Of a DNA stretch of 64,000 nt, positions 8,176 to 17,399 are shown piece after piece. Where the stretch lies: contig CACYXC010000004.1 in assembly GCA_902778285.1 (NCBI GenBank), positions 1-64,000 on the forward strand, read 5' to 3'. The DNA is from Oscillospiraceae bacterium (GTDB taxonomy: Bacteria > Bacillota > Clostridia > Oscillospirales > Oscillospiraceae). Every line of letters begins with the position of its first letter. The first letter of the stretch is position 1. The notes under the pieces were generated by a model that saw only the letters and a program-made list of their open reading frames with translations, was not told the DNA's origin and ran no database searches. A program made the position numbers and the translations under genes.

Positions 8176-9270
8176 ATGACTATACACAATTATTGGTGGC
8201 TGCTGATCTGGGCGTTCCTGTTTGGGGGAATCTGCTTTGCCTTCATCCCCAAGCAGGAGGAGTATGTTCTGGGGAAGCGCGAGGTGCGATGGAACTGGCT
8301 GCCGGCACTTATACTTATTACTCCCTACGTGCTGTGGGCTGCCGGCAGAAGCAACTTCGGCGATTCTGAGGTTTATCGTTCCCGCTTCTTCAATGTGCCA
8401 AGCGGCATTTCCCAGATCTGGGTTTATACGAGGAATGCATCGAAGGACAAGGGCTTTGCCCTTCTTGAAGTCCTCTTCAAAACTTTGATCTCGCATTCGG
8501 ACGTCGCGTTTTTTTCCCTGGTCGCTGCGATCCAGCTTTTGTGCCTGGCTCATATTTATCGGAAATACTCAAGGAACTACTGGCTCAGTATGTTCCTTTT
8601 TGTCGCATCTACGGACTATCTTTCCTGGATGCATAACGGCATGCGTCAGTTTCTGGCGGTTGCCTTGATTTTTGCTGCTTTGCCGCTTCTTGTAAAAAAA
8701 CGGTATGTTCCGATGGTTTTGGTGGTCGTGATCGCCAGTCAGATCCACCTGACAGCTTTGATTTTTCTGCCGTTCATTTTTATTGTCAACGGACGGGCCT
8801 GGAACATACGTACTTTGGGATTTATCGTGGCGCTGATCCTTTCTATTCTGTTTCTTGACAGGGTGACCGGTTTCATGACCAATGCTATGGAGGATACGGC
8901 ATATGAGGGGAATATAGATCTTCTTGTGCACGATGACGGCACCAATATTTTCCGCGTGCTGTTCTACTCTGTGCCGGCCATAATGACCTGGATCTTCCGC
9001 CCTTATATCGATAAAGCGGATGAACCGTTGATCAACGTGTGTTCCAACCTCTCCATTGTGGCTGCCGGTTTTTATGTACTCAGCTTCTTTACCAGCGGCC
9101 TAATTGTTGGCAGAATTCCGATTTATTTCAGCCTGGCCAATTATATACTGATTCCCTGGCTTATTACGGAGATCTTTGATTCCGGCTCTGCGGTATTGAT
9201 GGATGTTGGATTTGTGGGAGTATATACTGTTTTTTTCTATATCCAGGGACAACACTGGAAAATTCTGTGA
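8176..9270 (+). CDS. EpsG-family polysaccharide polymerase-like membrane protein
   Basis: About 364 residues with ten or so membrane segments throughout. The early motif FGDSEVYRSRF and the DYLSWMHNGMRQFLAVALIF segment near residue 150 are typical of the EpsG family, which is thought to polymerise repeat units on the outer membrane face, as Wzy does. TTG 8164 overlaps the previous stop, but ATG 8176 is the more conventional start; neither has a strong ribosome binding site, so coupling to the upstream gene is likely. A Wzy-like polymerase would normally need a flippase, which is not visible in the window. Confidence 0.75.
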   Translation: MTIHNYWWLLIWAFLFGGICFAFIPKQEEYVLGKREVRWNWLPALILITPYVLWAAGRSNFGDSEVYRSRFFNVPSGISQIWVYTRNASKDKGFALLEVLFKTLISHSDVAFFSLVAAIQLLCLAHIYRKYSRNYWLSMFLFVASTDYLSWMHNGMRQFLAVALIFAALPLLVKKRYVPMVLVVVIASQIHLTALIFLPFIFIVNGRAWNIRTLGFIVALILSILFLDRVTGFMTNAMEDTAYEGNIDLLVHDDGTNIFRVLFYSVPAIMTWIFRPYIDKADEPLINVCSNLSIVAAGFYVLSFFTSGLIVGRIPIYFSLANYILIPWLITEIFDSGSAVLMDVGFVGVYTVFFYIQGQHWKIL

Positions 9271-9310
9271 GCCTCGATACGGCGCGCACAGATAGCGGAG
9301 GATTTATCCA

Positions 9311-10150
9311 TTGGATTATGACCAGATATTGGGGAAGCTTCAGGCGACCCAGACAGAAATACTGTCGGTGATCGATCGAATCTGCCGCGAGCACGGCGTT
9401 TCCTATTCGCTGTATGCCGGATCTCTGCTTGGCGCCGTCCGGCACCAAGGGTTTATTCCATGGGATGACGATCTGGATATCTGTATGGAGCGTTCGGAAT
9501 ATGATCGCTTTCTGGCTGCATGGAAGGAATCACCACCAGAGGGTTTTATCCTTCAAAACAAAGAGAACACGCCGTCGTTTACGCAGTCCTTTTCCAAAAT
9601 CCGCAAGGAGCACAGCACCTTTCTGCAGTATGATTGGGAAGCCTCAAAATATCATACCGGTATTTTCGTAGACGTTTTCCCGATGGACAGAATGCCGACG
9701 GGGAAGGCGGCAAGACTTCTATTCCGATGGCGCTGCATGAAATACCAGCTTCTGACAAGAGAGTTCGTTCCGCCCAGGGGAAGTCCCGCCCAGAAACTGG
9801 TTTCCCGCCTGGTGCTTTCTGCGACGCCTCCGCTGAAAAGAGCGGCCGCGAGAGAAAAGCTGCTGCGGAAGATCACGCGGGATCGGGACGGCAGACATCC
9901 CACAGTGGGGATCGAGATGCTTTCCACGATCGGGATGCCGCTTCCGCCGGATCTTTTCGAAGAATATATTACCCTCCCGTTTGAAAACGGGAATTATATG
10001 TGCTTTGCGAAATGGGATGCTTACCTGAAGGCGAAATTCGGCGATTATATGACGCTCCCGCCCGAGGAGGAGCGCAACTGGAAGCATCATCCGAGCATTC
10101 TGGATTTCGAAAGAGACTATGACGAGATCATGAGAGGGGAAAAACCTTGA
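9311..10150 (+). CDS. LicD-family phosphotransferase, copy 1
   Basis: This 279-residue protein carries the LicD nucleotidyltransferase-fold motifs: YAGSLLGAVRHQGFIPWDDD near residue 36, then DICMERSEYD and a TGIFVDVFPMDRM motif near 115. LicD proteins transfer phosphocholine or related phospho-groups from CDP-linked donors to surface glycans. No choline uptake or activation genes (licA/B/C) are near, so the transferred group is unknown. TTG 9311 is accepted as start because GGAGGA lies eight bases upstream. The last four bases overlap the next gene. Confidence 0.85.
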   Translation: MDYDQILGKLQATQTEILSVIDRICREHGVSYSLYAGSLLGAVRHQGFIPWDDDLDICMERSEYDRFLAAWKESPPEGFILQNKENTPSFTQSFSKIRKEHSTFLQYDWEASKYHTGIFVDVFPMDRMPTGKAARLLFRWRCMKYQLLTREFVPPRGSPAQKLVSRLVLSATPPLKRAAAREKLLRKITRDRDGRHPTVGIEMLSTIGMPLPPDLFEEYITLPFENGNYMCFAKWDAYLKAKFGDYMTLPPEEERNWKHHPSILDFERDYDEIMRGEKP

Positions 10151-11274
10151 CAAAAAAACCGATTCGCGTTCTTCAGGTGATCGGCGTCATGAACCGGGGC
10201 GGCGCAGAAACCATGATCATGAACCTGTACCGTCATATCGACAGAGAAAAGGTTCAGTTCGATTTTGTTGAGAATGCCGGAGAGAAAGCGGCGTATGATG
10301 AAGAAATCCGTCAGCTCGGCGGCAGAATCTTCCGCTGTCCCCGGTTTCGCGGGATCAACCTGGCGGATTACAAAAAATGGTGGCAGCGTTTCTTTGATGA
10401 ACATGCCCGAGAATACCGTATCGTGCATGGCCACATCGGAAGCACGGCCTCATTCTATCTGCAGGAAGCGAAAAAGCACGGGCTCGTTGCAGTTGCCCAC
10501 AGCCATAACACCAATGGGCCTCTCAGCGTTTCCAGCCTGCTGTACCGGGCGCTTTCACAGACTACCCGCTCCATAGCGGACTACTTTTTCGGCTGCTCGA
10601 TTCAGGCCGGCATCGATCGTTACGGAGCGGAGATCGTCCGCAACGGCGATCGCTTTTTGATCCTGAACAATGCCGTTGATACTGCACAGTTTGCTTATGA
10701 CACAGCCGCCAGAACACAGAGCAGAGCGGCTTTGAACTATCGCGAGACAGACTTCGTGATCGGCCACGCCGGCCGCTTTATGGAACAGAAAAATCACGCC
10801 TATCTGCTGGATATCTTTTTGGAGATCAGCAGGCTAGCGCCCGACGCACGCCTTCTTTTAGTCGGCGACGGGCCGCTGAGGGAGAAGACCCGTCAAAAGG
10901 CCGAAACGCTCGGCATCGTTGACAAGGTGACCTTTACCGGCGTTCGCGCTGACGTCGCGGAGCTGATGCAGGCCATGGACGTGCTGCTCTTTCCATCAAA
11001 AAATGAAGGGCTTCCCGTTACTCTGGTAGAAGCGCAGACCTCCGGGCTACCCTGCGTGATTTCCGATCGAATTCCCGGAGATTCCATCCTGTGTGACGAT
11101 CTGGTTACGGTCTGCAGCCTGGAGGAATCTCCGGCTTTCTGGGCCAGAAAGGTTCTGGAAACAAAGAACACAGAACGGAGAGATCACTCCCGGGAAGTGA
11201 ACGCCGCCGGATTTGACATCAACGAGACGGCAAAATGGTTGGAGGCTTTTTATCTTGAAAAAGCAGAACAATGA
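10147..11274 (+). CDS. Glycosyltransferase family 4 (EpsF-like)
   Basis: This 375-residue GT-B transferase starts IRVLQVIGVMNRGGAETMIM, a hallmark of EpsF/GT1-like members. It carries VAHSHNT near residue 118, HAGRFMEQKNH near 206 and the E-x7-E motif NEGLPVTLVEA near 286. The start is TTG 10147, inside a TTGA overlap with the stop of the licD gene, a common translational-coupling arrangement. Donor sugar unknown. Confidence 0.88.
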   Translation: MTKKPIRVLQVIGVMNRGGAETMIMNLYRHIDREKVQFDFVENAGEKAAYDEEIRQLGGRIFRCPRFRGINLADYKKWWQRFFDEHAREYRIVHGHIGSTASFYLQEAKKHGLVAVAHSHNTNGPLSVSSLLYRALSQTTRSIADYFFGCSIQAGIDRYGAEIVRNGDRFLILNNAVDTAQFAYDTAARTQSRAALNYRETDFVIGHAGRFMEQKNHAYLLDIFLEISRLAPDARLLLVGDGPLREKTRQKAETLGIVDKVTFTGVRADVAELMQAMDVLLFPSKNEGLPVTLVEAQTSGLPCVISDRIPGDSILCDDLVTVCSLEESPAFWARKVLETKNTERRDHSREVNAAGFDINETAKWLEAFYLEKAEQ

Positions 11275-12154
11275 GATCCTGCTGACGGTGTTTACACCGG
11301 CATATAACCGGGCGCACACGCTGCCGAGGACCTTTGCCTCCCTCTGCGCGCAGTCCTGCAAGGACTTTATCTGGCTGGTCGTGGACGACGGATCTGCGGA
11401 CAATACAGCTCAGCTTGTCAGACAATGGCAGACTAAGGAGCACGGTTTTGAGATCCGCTACGTATATAAGGAAAACGGCGGTATGCACACCGCGCACAAC
11501 ACCGCCTATGCCAACATCGATACGGAGCTGAACGTCTGTATCGACTCCGACGACGCCATGGGGGAAGAGGCCGTCCGCAAGATCCTTGACAAGTGGGAGA
11601 GCGTGCGGGACGCGGGCTATGCCGGCATCATCGGCCTGGACGCGGACTTCGCGGGGCAGGTCATCGGGAAAGGCTTCCCGGAGCACATGACCGAGACCAC
11701 GGTGATCGGCTATTACGCCGGCGGCGGGAGCGGGGACAAAAAGCTTGTATATCGGACGGATATCATCAATTCCTATCCGCCATATCCCGTATTTCCCGGG
11801 GAAAAGTATGTGGCCCTGTCCTATAAGTATCGCCTGATCGACCAGAGCTACAAAATGGCCGTTCTGGACGAGATTCTGTGCAATGTGGAGTACCAGCAGG
11901 ACGGCTCTTCCATGAATATGCTGCGGCAGTATGCGCGCAATCCGCAGGGCTTTGCGTTCTGGCGCAAAGTCTGCATGCAGTATCCGACAAGCCGGAAACG
12001 GCTGCTGATGGACTGCGTGCACTATGTCTCAAGCTCCCTCCTGGCGGGGAACCGGCATTTTATACGGGAGTCTCCGCGGAAAGAGCTTACGTGTTTATGC
12101 CTTCTCCCGGGCTGGTGCTTATCGAAATATATTTTAGGCAAGACAAAATCCTGA
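11255..12154 (+). CDS. Glycosyltransferase family 2
   Basis: This 299-residue GT-A enzyme contains LLTVFTPAYNRAHTL at the N-terminus, VVDDGSADNT near residue 40 and CIDSDDA near 91 (the metal-binding DxD-type motif). TTG 11255 is preferred over the upstream in-frame codon at 11213 because GGAGG (11241-11245) lies nine bases before it; the gene overlaps the previous one by 20 bases. The closest style is GT2 members that act on cytoplasmic lipid-linked oligosaccharides; specificity unknown. Confidence 0.85.
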   Translation: MKKQNNEILLTVFTPAYNRAHTLPRTFASLCAQSCKDFIWLVVDDGSADNTAQLVRQWQTKEHGFEIRYVYKENGGMHTAHNTAYANIDTELNVCIDSDDAMGEEAVRKILDKWESVRDAGYAGIIGLDADFAGQVIGKGFPEHMTETTVIGYYAGGGSGDKKLVYRTDIINSYPPYPVFPGEKYVALSYKYRLIDQSYKMAVLDEILCNVEYQQDGSSMNMLRQYARNPQGFAFWRKVCMQYPTSRKRLLMDCVHYVSSSLLAGNRHFIRESPRKELTCLCLLPGWCLSKYILGKTKS

Positions 12155-12170
12155 TTGCGGTGAAAGGCTT

Positions 12171-12869
12171 ATGATTCCTAAAACGATCCATTACTGCTGG
12201 TTTGGGCGCGGAGAAAAGCCGAAGCTTGCGCAGAAATGCATTGTCAGCTGGCGCAAGTTTTGTCCCGATTATGAGATCATCGAGTGGAATGAGGACAATT
12301 TCGACGTCAATGCGACGCCCTATACCCGCTATTGCTATGAGAATAAAAAGTGGGCTTTTCTGAGCGATTATGCACGCCTTGCGATCGTTTATGAACATGG
12401 CGGCCTGTATTTTGATACAGACGTGGAAGTGGTTGCGCCGCTGGACGGGCTGCTTGAGAATCAGGCGTTTTTTGCCTTTGAAAACGATCGTAACGTGGCA
12501 AGCGGACTTGGCTTCGGCGCGGAGAAAAACAGCAAATTCATCTTCAGCATGATGCAGCAGTATGATTTCAAGACAACTGAGGAGGTCGTGCTGCGCGGCT
12601 GCCCTGCGCTGAATACGGCGGCGCTGATTCCGTACGGCCTGCGGCTGGACGGCAGCCTGCAGGACCTCGGCGGGGCAAAGATCCTCCCGGCGGAGTATAT
12701 GAATCCCTACGACGATCCCACGGGCCGTCTCACGATTACGGAGAATACGGTGAGTATTCACTGGTATGCGAAGAGCGCTCTGAGCAAAAAGTCCATTCTG
12801 CGGAGCAAACTCACCAGACCGCTTCACAGATTGTTTGGCGTGGATTGCTTTCGGTGGCTGAAACGATGA
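12171..12869 (+). CDS. Glycosyltransferase family 32 (OCH1/capsular), copy 1
   Basis: This 232-residue protein starts MIPKTIHYCWFG, the standard N-terminus of bacterial GT32 capsule enzymes. It has IIEWNEDNFD near residue 36, the DxD motif in GGLYFDTDVEV near 77 and a VSIHWYAKS motif near 200. Its stop overlaps the next start as ATGA. A second GT32 lies at 24903. Members usually transfer a hexose from a nucleotide sugar. Confidence 0.88.
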   Translation: MIPKTIHYCWFGRGEKPKLAQKCIVSWRKFCPDYEIIEWNEDNFDVNATPYTRYCYENKKWAFLSDYARLAIVYEHGGLYFDTDVEVVAPLDGLLENQAFFAFENDRNVASGLGFGAEKNSKFIFSMMQQYDFKTTEEVVLRGCPALNTAALIPYGLRLDGSLQDLGGAKILPAEYMNPYDDPTGRLTITENTVSIHWYAKSALSKKSILRSKLTRPLHRLFGVDCFRWLKR

Positions 12870-14062
12870 AGCGAATCCTTGTTTTTTCCCATGCTCTGGA
12901 ACTGGGCGGGGCGGAAAAAGCACTGCTCGGACTGCTGGAGGCGATTGATAAAACCCAATATGGTGTGGATCTGTTTCTGATGCGGCATGAGGGGGAACTG
13001 CTGCCGTATATCCCGGAGGGCGTGAACCTGCTGCCTGAGATCCCGGCGTACAGCTGCCTGGCTGTTCCCATGGCGCGGGTACTGAAAAAAGGGCAGTTCG
13101 CCGTGGCCTTCGGAAGGGCGCGCGGAAAAGCCGCGGCCCGCAGGCGGGTGAAGGATCTGGGCCTGCCGGGCGACAATGACGTTTCCCTGCAGTACAGCCA
13201 CAAATATACCCAGTTTGCCATGCCGAAGCTCGGCGGAAAGGAATATGATCTGGCGATCAGCTTTCTGACGCCGCATTATTTTGTCGCGAACCGGGTGAAG
13301 GCAAAAAGGAAAATCGCCTGGATCCATACGGATTATTCCACCGTCGCCGTCGATCGGGAAGAGCAGCTTCGGATGTGGAGCGCCTACGATCATATCATTT
13401 CTATTTCCGGGCAGGTCTCCCGAAGCTTCTGCAAGACCTTTCCCGAACTGGCGGACAAGCTGATCCTGATCCCGCATTTCCTCCCGGTTCAAAGCATGCG
13501 CGATCAGGCCGGGGCCTTCTCCGCGGAAGCGGAAATGCCGGAGGACGGTTCGATCCGCCTGCTGTCCATCGGCCGCTTCTGCACGGCAAAAAACTTTGAC
13601 AACGTGCCGGATATCTGCCGCCGCATCCGAGAGATGGGGCTGAATGTCAAGTGGTATCTGATCGGCTTCGGCGGCAGCGAGGCGCTGATCCGCAGCCGGA
13701 TCCAGGAAGCCGGGATGGGAGAGAGTGTTGTCATTCTCGGCAGGAAGGGGAACCCTTATCCCTATATCAGGGCCTGCGATCTGTACGTGCAGCCCAGCCG
13801 CTATGAGGGGAAATGCGTCTCCGTTCTGGAAGCGCAGATCCTTGGAAAGCCTGTGGTGATTGCGAATTATCCCACCGCGCAGAGCCAGCTGGAGGACGGC
13901 GTGGACGGCGTGATCGTCCCGCAGGACAACGAGGGCTGCGCTATGGGTATCGCCAGACTGCTGGAGGATACGGTAAAAATGGCGGCGCTGTGCAAAAGCT
14001 GCGAATTGAACGATTATTCCGGCGCGGGAGAAGCGGAAAAGCTGTACGCGCTTGTCCCGTAA
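12866..14062 (+). CDS. Glycosyltransferase family 4
   Basis: About 398 residues starting MKRILVFSHALELGGAEKAL; the GGAEKAL signature, an IAWIHTDYS motif near residue 148 and the C-terminal SRYEGKCVSVLEAQILGKP motif (E-x7-E) place it in GT4. ATG 12866 is chosen because it forms an ATGA overlap with the preceding GT32 gene and matches the family start; the in-frame codon at 12845 lies well inside that gene. Sequence style resembles the transferase at 16233, so the two may be old duplicates. Confidence 0.87.
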   Translation: MKRILVFSHALELGGAEKALLGLLEAIDKTQYGVDLFLMRHEGELLPYIPEGVNLLPEIPAYSCLAVPMARVLKKGQFAVAFGRARGKAAARRRVKDLGLPGDNDVSLQYSHKYTQFAMPKLGGKEYDLAISFLTPHYFVANRVKAKRKIAWIHTDYSTVAVDREEQLRMWSAYDHIISISGQVSRSFCKTFPELADKLILIPHFLPVQSMRDQAGAFSAEAEMPEDGSIRLLSIGRFCTAKNFDNVPDICRRIREMGLNVKWYLIGFGGSEALIRSRIQEAGMGESVVILGRKGNPYPYIRACDLYVQPSRYEGKCVSVLEAQILGKPVVIANYPTAQSQLEDGVDGVIVPQDNEGCAMGIARLLEDTVKMAALCKSCELNDYSGAGEAEKLYALVP

Positions 14063-14080
14063 TCGGGAGAGAGGAGCCGC

Positions 14081-15301
14081 ATGAAAGTTTTATACGTTAC
14101 CGGCTCCTGCCTTACACGGAACACCTCGGCGAACATGAGCCACAACGCATTCGTTCAGGGACTGCTGGAAAACGGATGCGAGCTCGATATCCTCTCGGCG
14201 GCCGAAAGCTGGGGGATGGAAGATTCTGCGCTTCCCGTCTGGGAGAAGGCGCGGTATTTCACATATCCGTCGGTTTCCGTGCAGGACCGGCTGCGGCTTT
14301 CCCTACGCGGAAAGGCACCGGCGCCTGCTTCTGCGCCCGCGGCGCCGGGTACGGCAGACGCGCCGAAGCGCCCGGGCGCGAAAGCGGTGATCCGGCAACT
14401 CCTGAAAAAAGCTTTTTATCGCGTTTTTAGACCGGACCCGCTCTACCCCCTGGAGAAGGAATGGCTGAAGAATGCGGTAAAATTCAATAGCGAAGAGCAT
14501 TACGATCTGGTGGTTTCCAATTCCTCCCCGGCCGCCAGCCACTGTCTTGTTGAGAAGCTGAGAGAGAAGGGCCGCCTCCGGTTTGACCGGTGGATCCAGA
14601 TCTGGGAAGATCCCTGGTCCCACGATCTGTACGGCCATTATCCTCCCGCCATCGAGGAGGAAGAGCACCGGCTCCTGCGGGCGGCGTCGGAAATCGCATA
14701 TGTCAGTCCGCTTACGCTGATGTATCAGAAGCAGTATTTCCCGGACTGTGCGGATAAAATGTTCTGTATCCCGCTCCCCGCGCTGCGCTATGAGAGCGAT
14801 GCTGCGCAGGACCGGACGAACGAGCTGTCCTTTGGCTATTTTGGAGACTATTATTCGGCGGCGCGGGATCTTAGACCCTTTTATGAAGCGGTTGTCGCTG
14901 CGGGCTGTCGAGCCTATATCTATGGCGATACGGACCTGCATCTGGAGCGCAGCGAAAAAGTGGAGATTTCTCCGCGCGTGACGCTGGATCGGCTGAAAGC
15001 GGTTCAGGAGAAGGCGTCTGTTCTTGTTCACCTAAGCAATCTGCGCGGCGGTCAGATCCCGGGGAAAATATATCATTATTCGGTTACTTCCAAACCGATC
15101 CTTTTTATTCTCGACGGATCGAAGGAAGAAAAGGAAGCACTCCTGCGTTTTTTCTCCCAGTATGACAGATACTGTTTTTGTGACAACTCGGTCAATAATA
15201 TTAGATTGACCATGGAGAGAATTGCACAGGAAAATAGAATGTACGCCCCTGTAAAGGATTTTTATCCAGAGAATATTGTAAAACAACTCTTGGCGAGATA
15301 G
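14081..15301 (+). CDS. Glycosyltransferase-like protein (GT4-like, atypical)
   Basis: This 406-residue protein begins MKVLYVTGSCLTRNTSANMS, with a Rossmann-like first half, an Ala/Pro-rich low-complexity linker (about residues 78-100), a WIQIWEDPWSHD motif near 172 and a C-terminal GGQIPGKIYHYSVTSKPILF segment near 325 typical of GT-B donor sites. The usual E-x7-E motif is not clear, so assignment to a numbered family is tentative. GAGAGGAG precedes ATG 14081. Confidence 0.65.
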   Translation: MKVLYVTGSCLTRNTSANMSHNAFVQGLLENGCELDILSAAESWGMEDSALPVWEKARYFTYPSVSVQDRLRLSLRGKAPAPASAPAAPGTADAPKRPGAKAVIRQLLKKAFYRVFRPDPLYPLEKEWLKNAVKFNSEEHYDLVVSNSSPAASHCLVEKLREKGRLRFDRWIQIWEDPWSHDLYGHYPPAIEEEEHRLLRAASEIAYVSPLTLMYQKQYFPDCADKMFCIPLPALRYESDAAQDRTNELSFGYFGDYYSAARDLRPFYEAVVAAGCRAYIYGDTDLHLERSEKVEISPRVTLDRLKAVQEKASVLVHLSNLRGGQIPGKIYHYSVTSKPILFILDGSKEEKEALLRFFSQYDRYCFCDNSVNNIRLTMERIAQENRMYAPVKDFYPENIVKQLLAR

Positions 15302-15317
15302 AGAGGGCGGTGGGTAC

Positions 15318-16223
15318 ATGCCCAGATTGACTATCCATACAGCCACGTACAACCGGGCCTATATCCTGGGGCAGGCTTATGAATCTTTGAAGGCGCAGAC
15401 CAGCAAGGATTTTGAATGGATCATTACGGACGACGGCTCGACAGACAACACGGAAGAACTCGTAAAAGAATGGCAGAAGGAAGATAACGGCTTTCCTGTT
15501 CTGTATAATAAGCTTCAGCACGTCGGGATCCCGCGGGCTTTGAATTCGGGAGTCTCGAAAGCTTCGACGGAATGGTTCATGATGCTGGATTCGGACGATT
15601 ATCTGCTGCCGGAAACCGTAGAGAAGGTGCTCTCCTGGCTTCCCGAGATCGAGAAGCTTCCCGATTTCTGCGGGATAGGATTTGCGAGGTGCCATCCGGA
15701 CGGGACCTTCATGAAGGACCAGGTGCCGCTGATCGACCCGGAAATAGGATATGTAGATGCCTCTCATATCGAGAGAAAGCTCTACCGTCTGGACATGGAC
15801 ATGTGTGAGGTCCATAGGACTGAGCTATACAGACAGTTTCCGTTTCAGGTATGGGATACGGAAAAGTATGCGCCGGAGCAGCTGAATTTCTATGCGATGG
15901 CGCTGGCAGGATATAAGCTTCGCTGGAGAGCTGATAAACTGTATATCTGTGATTATCTCCCGGACGGGCAGACCAAAGATGACAAACTCGTAAAGCGTAA
16001 TCCCATGGGCTTTGCGATGATGTACAATCAGAACATCCTGCTCTCTCATACGCGGAAAGAGAAGGCGGTCAACGTGATTCGCATGACCGCGCTTGCGCTC
16101 TGTGGGAAACACCCGGAATATATCCTGCAGAGCAATGCTCCCAAACTGGCGGTTTTGACTTTCCCAGTCGGTGCGGCGCTGGCGATAAGGCGTAAAAGAC
16201 AATACCGGAAGCTGGCAGACTGA
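15318..16223 (+). CDS. Glycosyltransferase family 2
   Basis: This 301-residue GT-A enzyme has LTIHTATYNRAYILGQ at the N-terminus, ITDDGSTDNTEEL near residue 35 and the metal site MLDSDDY near 89. It resembles the transferase at 11255 in layout, with a C-terminal Arg/Lys-rich end that may sit on the membrane. It begins 16 bases after the previous gene. Sugar specificity not inferable. Confidence 0.87.
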   Translation: MPRLTIHTATYNRAYILGQAYESLKAQTSKDFEWIITDDGSTDNTEELVKEWQKEDNGFPVLYNKLQHVGIPRALNSGVSKASTEWFMMLDSDDYLLPETVEKVLSWLPEIEKLPDFCGIGFARCHPDGTFMKDQVPLIDPEIGYVDASHIERKLYRLDMDMCEVHRTELYRQFPFQVWDTEKYAPEQLNFYAMALAGYKLRWRADKLYICDYLPDGQTKDDKLVKRNPMGFAMMYNQNILLSHTRKEKAVNVIRMTALALCGKHPEYILQSNAPKLAVLTFPVGAALAIRRKRQYRKLAD

Positions 16224-16232
16224 GGGAGCGCT

Positions 16233-17399
16233 ATGCGGATTTTAATCGTAAACGGACACCTGCACGTAGGCGGCGTAGAGAAATCACTCATCAATCTGCT
16301 TCGCTCGCTGGACTACACGAAATACCAGGTCGATCTGCTTCTGGTGGAGGATCTGGGAGACTACCTGAACGAAGTCCCCAAGGCGGTTCGTATCATCTAC
16401 CGGGATCTGAAGCCCACCTACGGCGCTTTTTTTGATGTGCTCGCGAGAGCGGCCCGGGAAGGGCGCTGGGATACCTTCTCCCACAAGCTCAGCCTCACCA
16501 TTGCTGCCAAGAAGGACAAAAGAGCGCTTCGGATGCTCCTGCCCCGCGAGCTTCGGCAGGAGTACGACGCGGCGATCGCGTATCGCGTAGGACTTCCGCT
16601 GGATCTTGTCGCTTATGCCGTGCGCGCAAAAAAGAAACTTGCCTGGTGGCATCACGGCGAGTTTGACTATCCCGCCGCGACTGTGAAAACGTGGCACCGG
16701 GGATTTGAGCAGATGGATCGGATCGTTTGTGTATCCGATTCGGTCCGCAAAATGATTACCCCGAATTTTCCCGGTTTGGAAAACAGAATGTGCGTGGTTC
16801 CCAATATGATCATCCCGGAGGAGATCCGTGCGGCTGCGGAGGCGTTTCAGCCCTATGCCGGCGTGCAGGGCAAAACGATTCTTGTTTCCGTCGGGCGCAT
16901 GTCCGAAGAGAAGCACATGATCGATACCGTTTACGCGATGCGGGAACTGAAGCGGCGGGGAATTGATAATCTCGTATGGTACCTCGTGGGCGACGGCGTG
17001 CAGCGACCGGCCATCGAGCAGAGAATCCGTGACTATGGTCTGCAGGATTGCTTCGTACTGACGGGGAATCTGGCTAACCCATACCCCTATATGAAAAATG
17101 CGGATCTTTTTGTCCACCCTTCCCAGGTGGAATCCCAGGGAATATGCGTGCTCGAAGCCATGGCGCTTCACAACAAATGCGTCGTTGTTCGTTCGTCCGG
17201 GATCGAGGAATTCTCCGTTGACGGAAGGAACGCTTTGCTTGCCGAACAAACGATCGAAAGCCTGTGCGACGGGATCGAGCGTGCGCTCCGGCTGGAGAAG
17301 GAGTCCGGCCTGGAAGACGGTCAGGAGATCGCCGTCAAGCGGTATTCACCGGACACCGTCGTTTCGGAATTCAACAGACTATTAAGAGAAATGGTATGA
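16233..17399 (+). CDS. Glycosyltransferase family 4
   Basis: This 388-residue GT-B enzyme starts MRILIVNGHLHVGGVEKSL and carries LAWWHHGEFDYP near residue 138, VSVGRMSEEKHMID near 217 and the donor-site motif VESQGICVLEA (E-x7-E variant with Ser-Gln-Gly) near 295. GAGGGAG lies just before ATG 16233. Its last four bases overlap wecB (ATGA). Confidence 0.87.
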   Translation: MRILIVNGHLHVGGVEKSLINLLRSLDYTKYQVDLLLVEDLGDYLNEVPKAVRIIYRDLKPTYGAFFDVLARAAREGRWDTFSHKLSLTIAAKKDKRALRMLLPRELRQEYDAAIAYRVGLPLDLVAYAVRAKKKLAWWHHGEFDYPAATVKTWHRGFEQMDRIVCVSDSVRKMITPNFPGLENRMCVVPNMIIPEEIRAAAEAFQPYAGVQGKTILVSVGRMSEEKHMIDTVYAMRELKRRGIDNLVWYLVGDGVQRPAIEQRIRDYGLQDCFVLTGNLANPYPYMKNADLFVHPSQVESQGICVLEAMALHNKCVVVRSSGIEEFSVDGRNALLAEQTIESLCDGIERALRLEKESGLEDGQEIAVKRYSPDTVVSEFNRLLREMV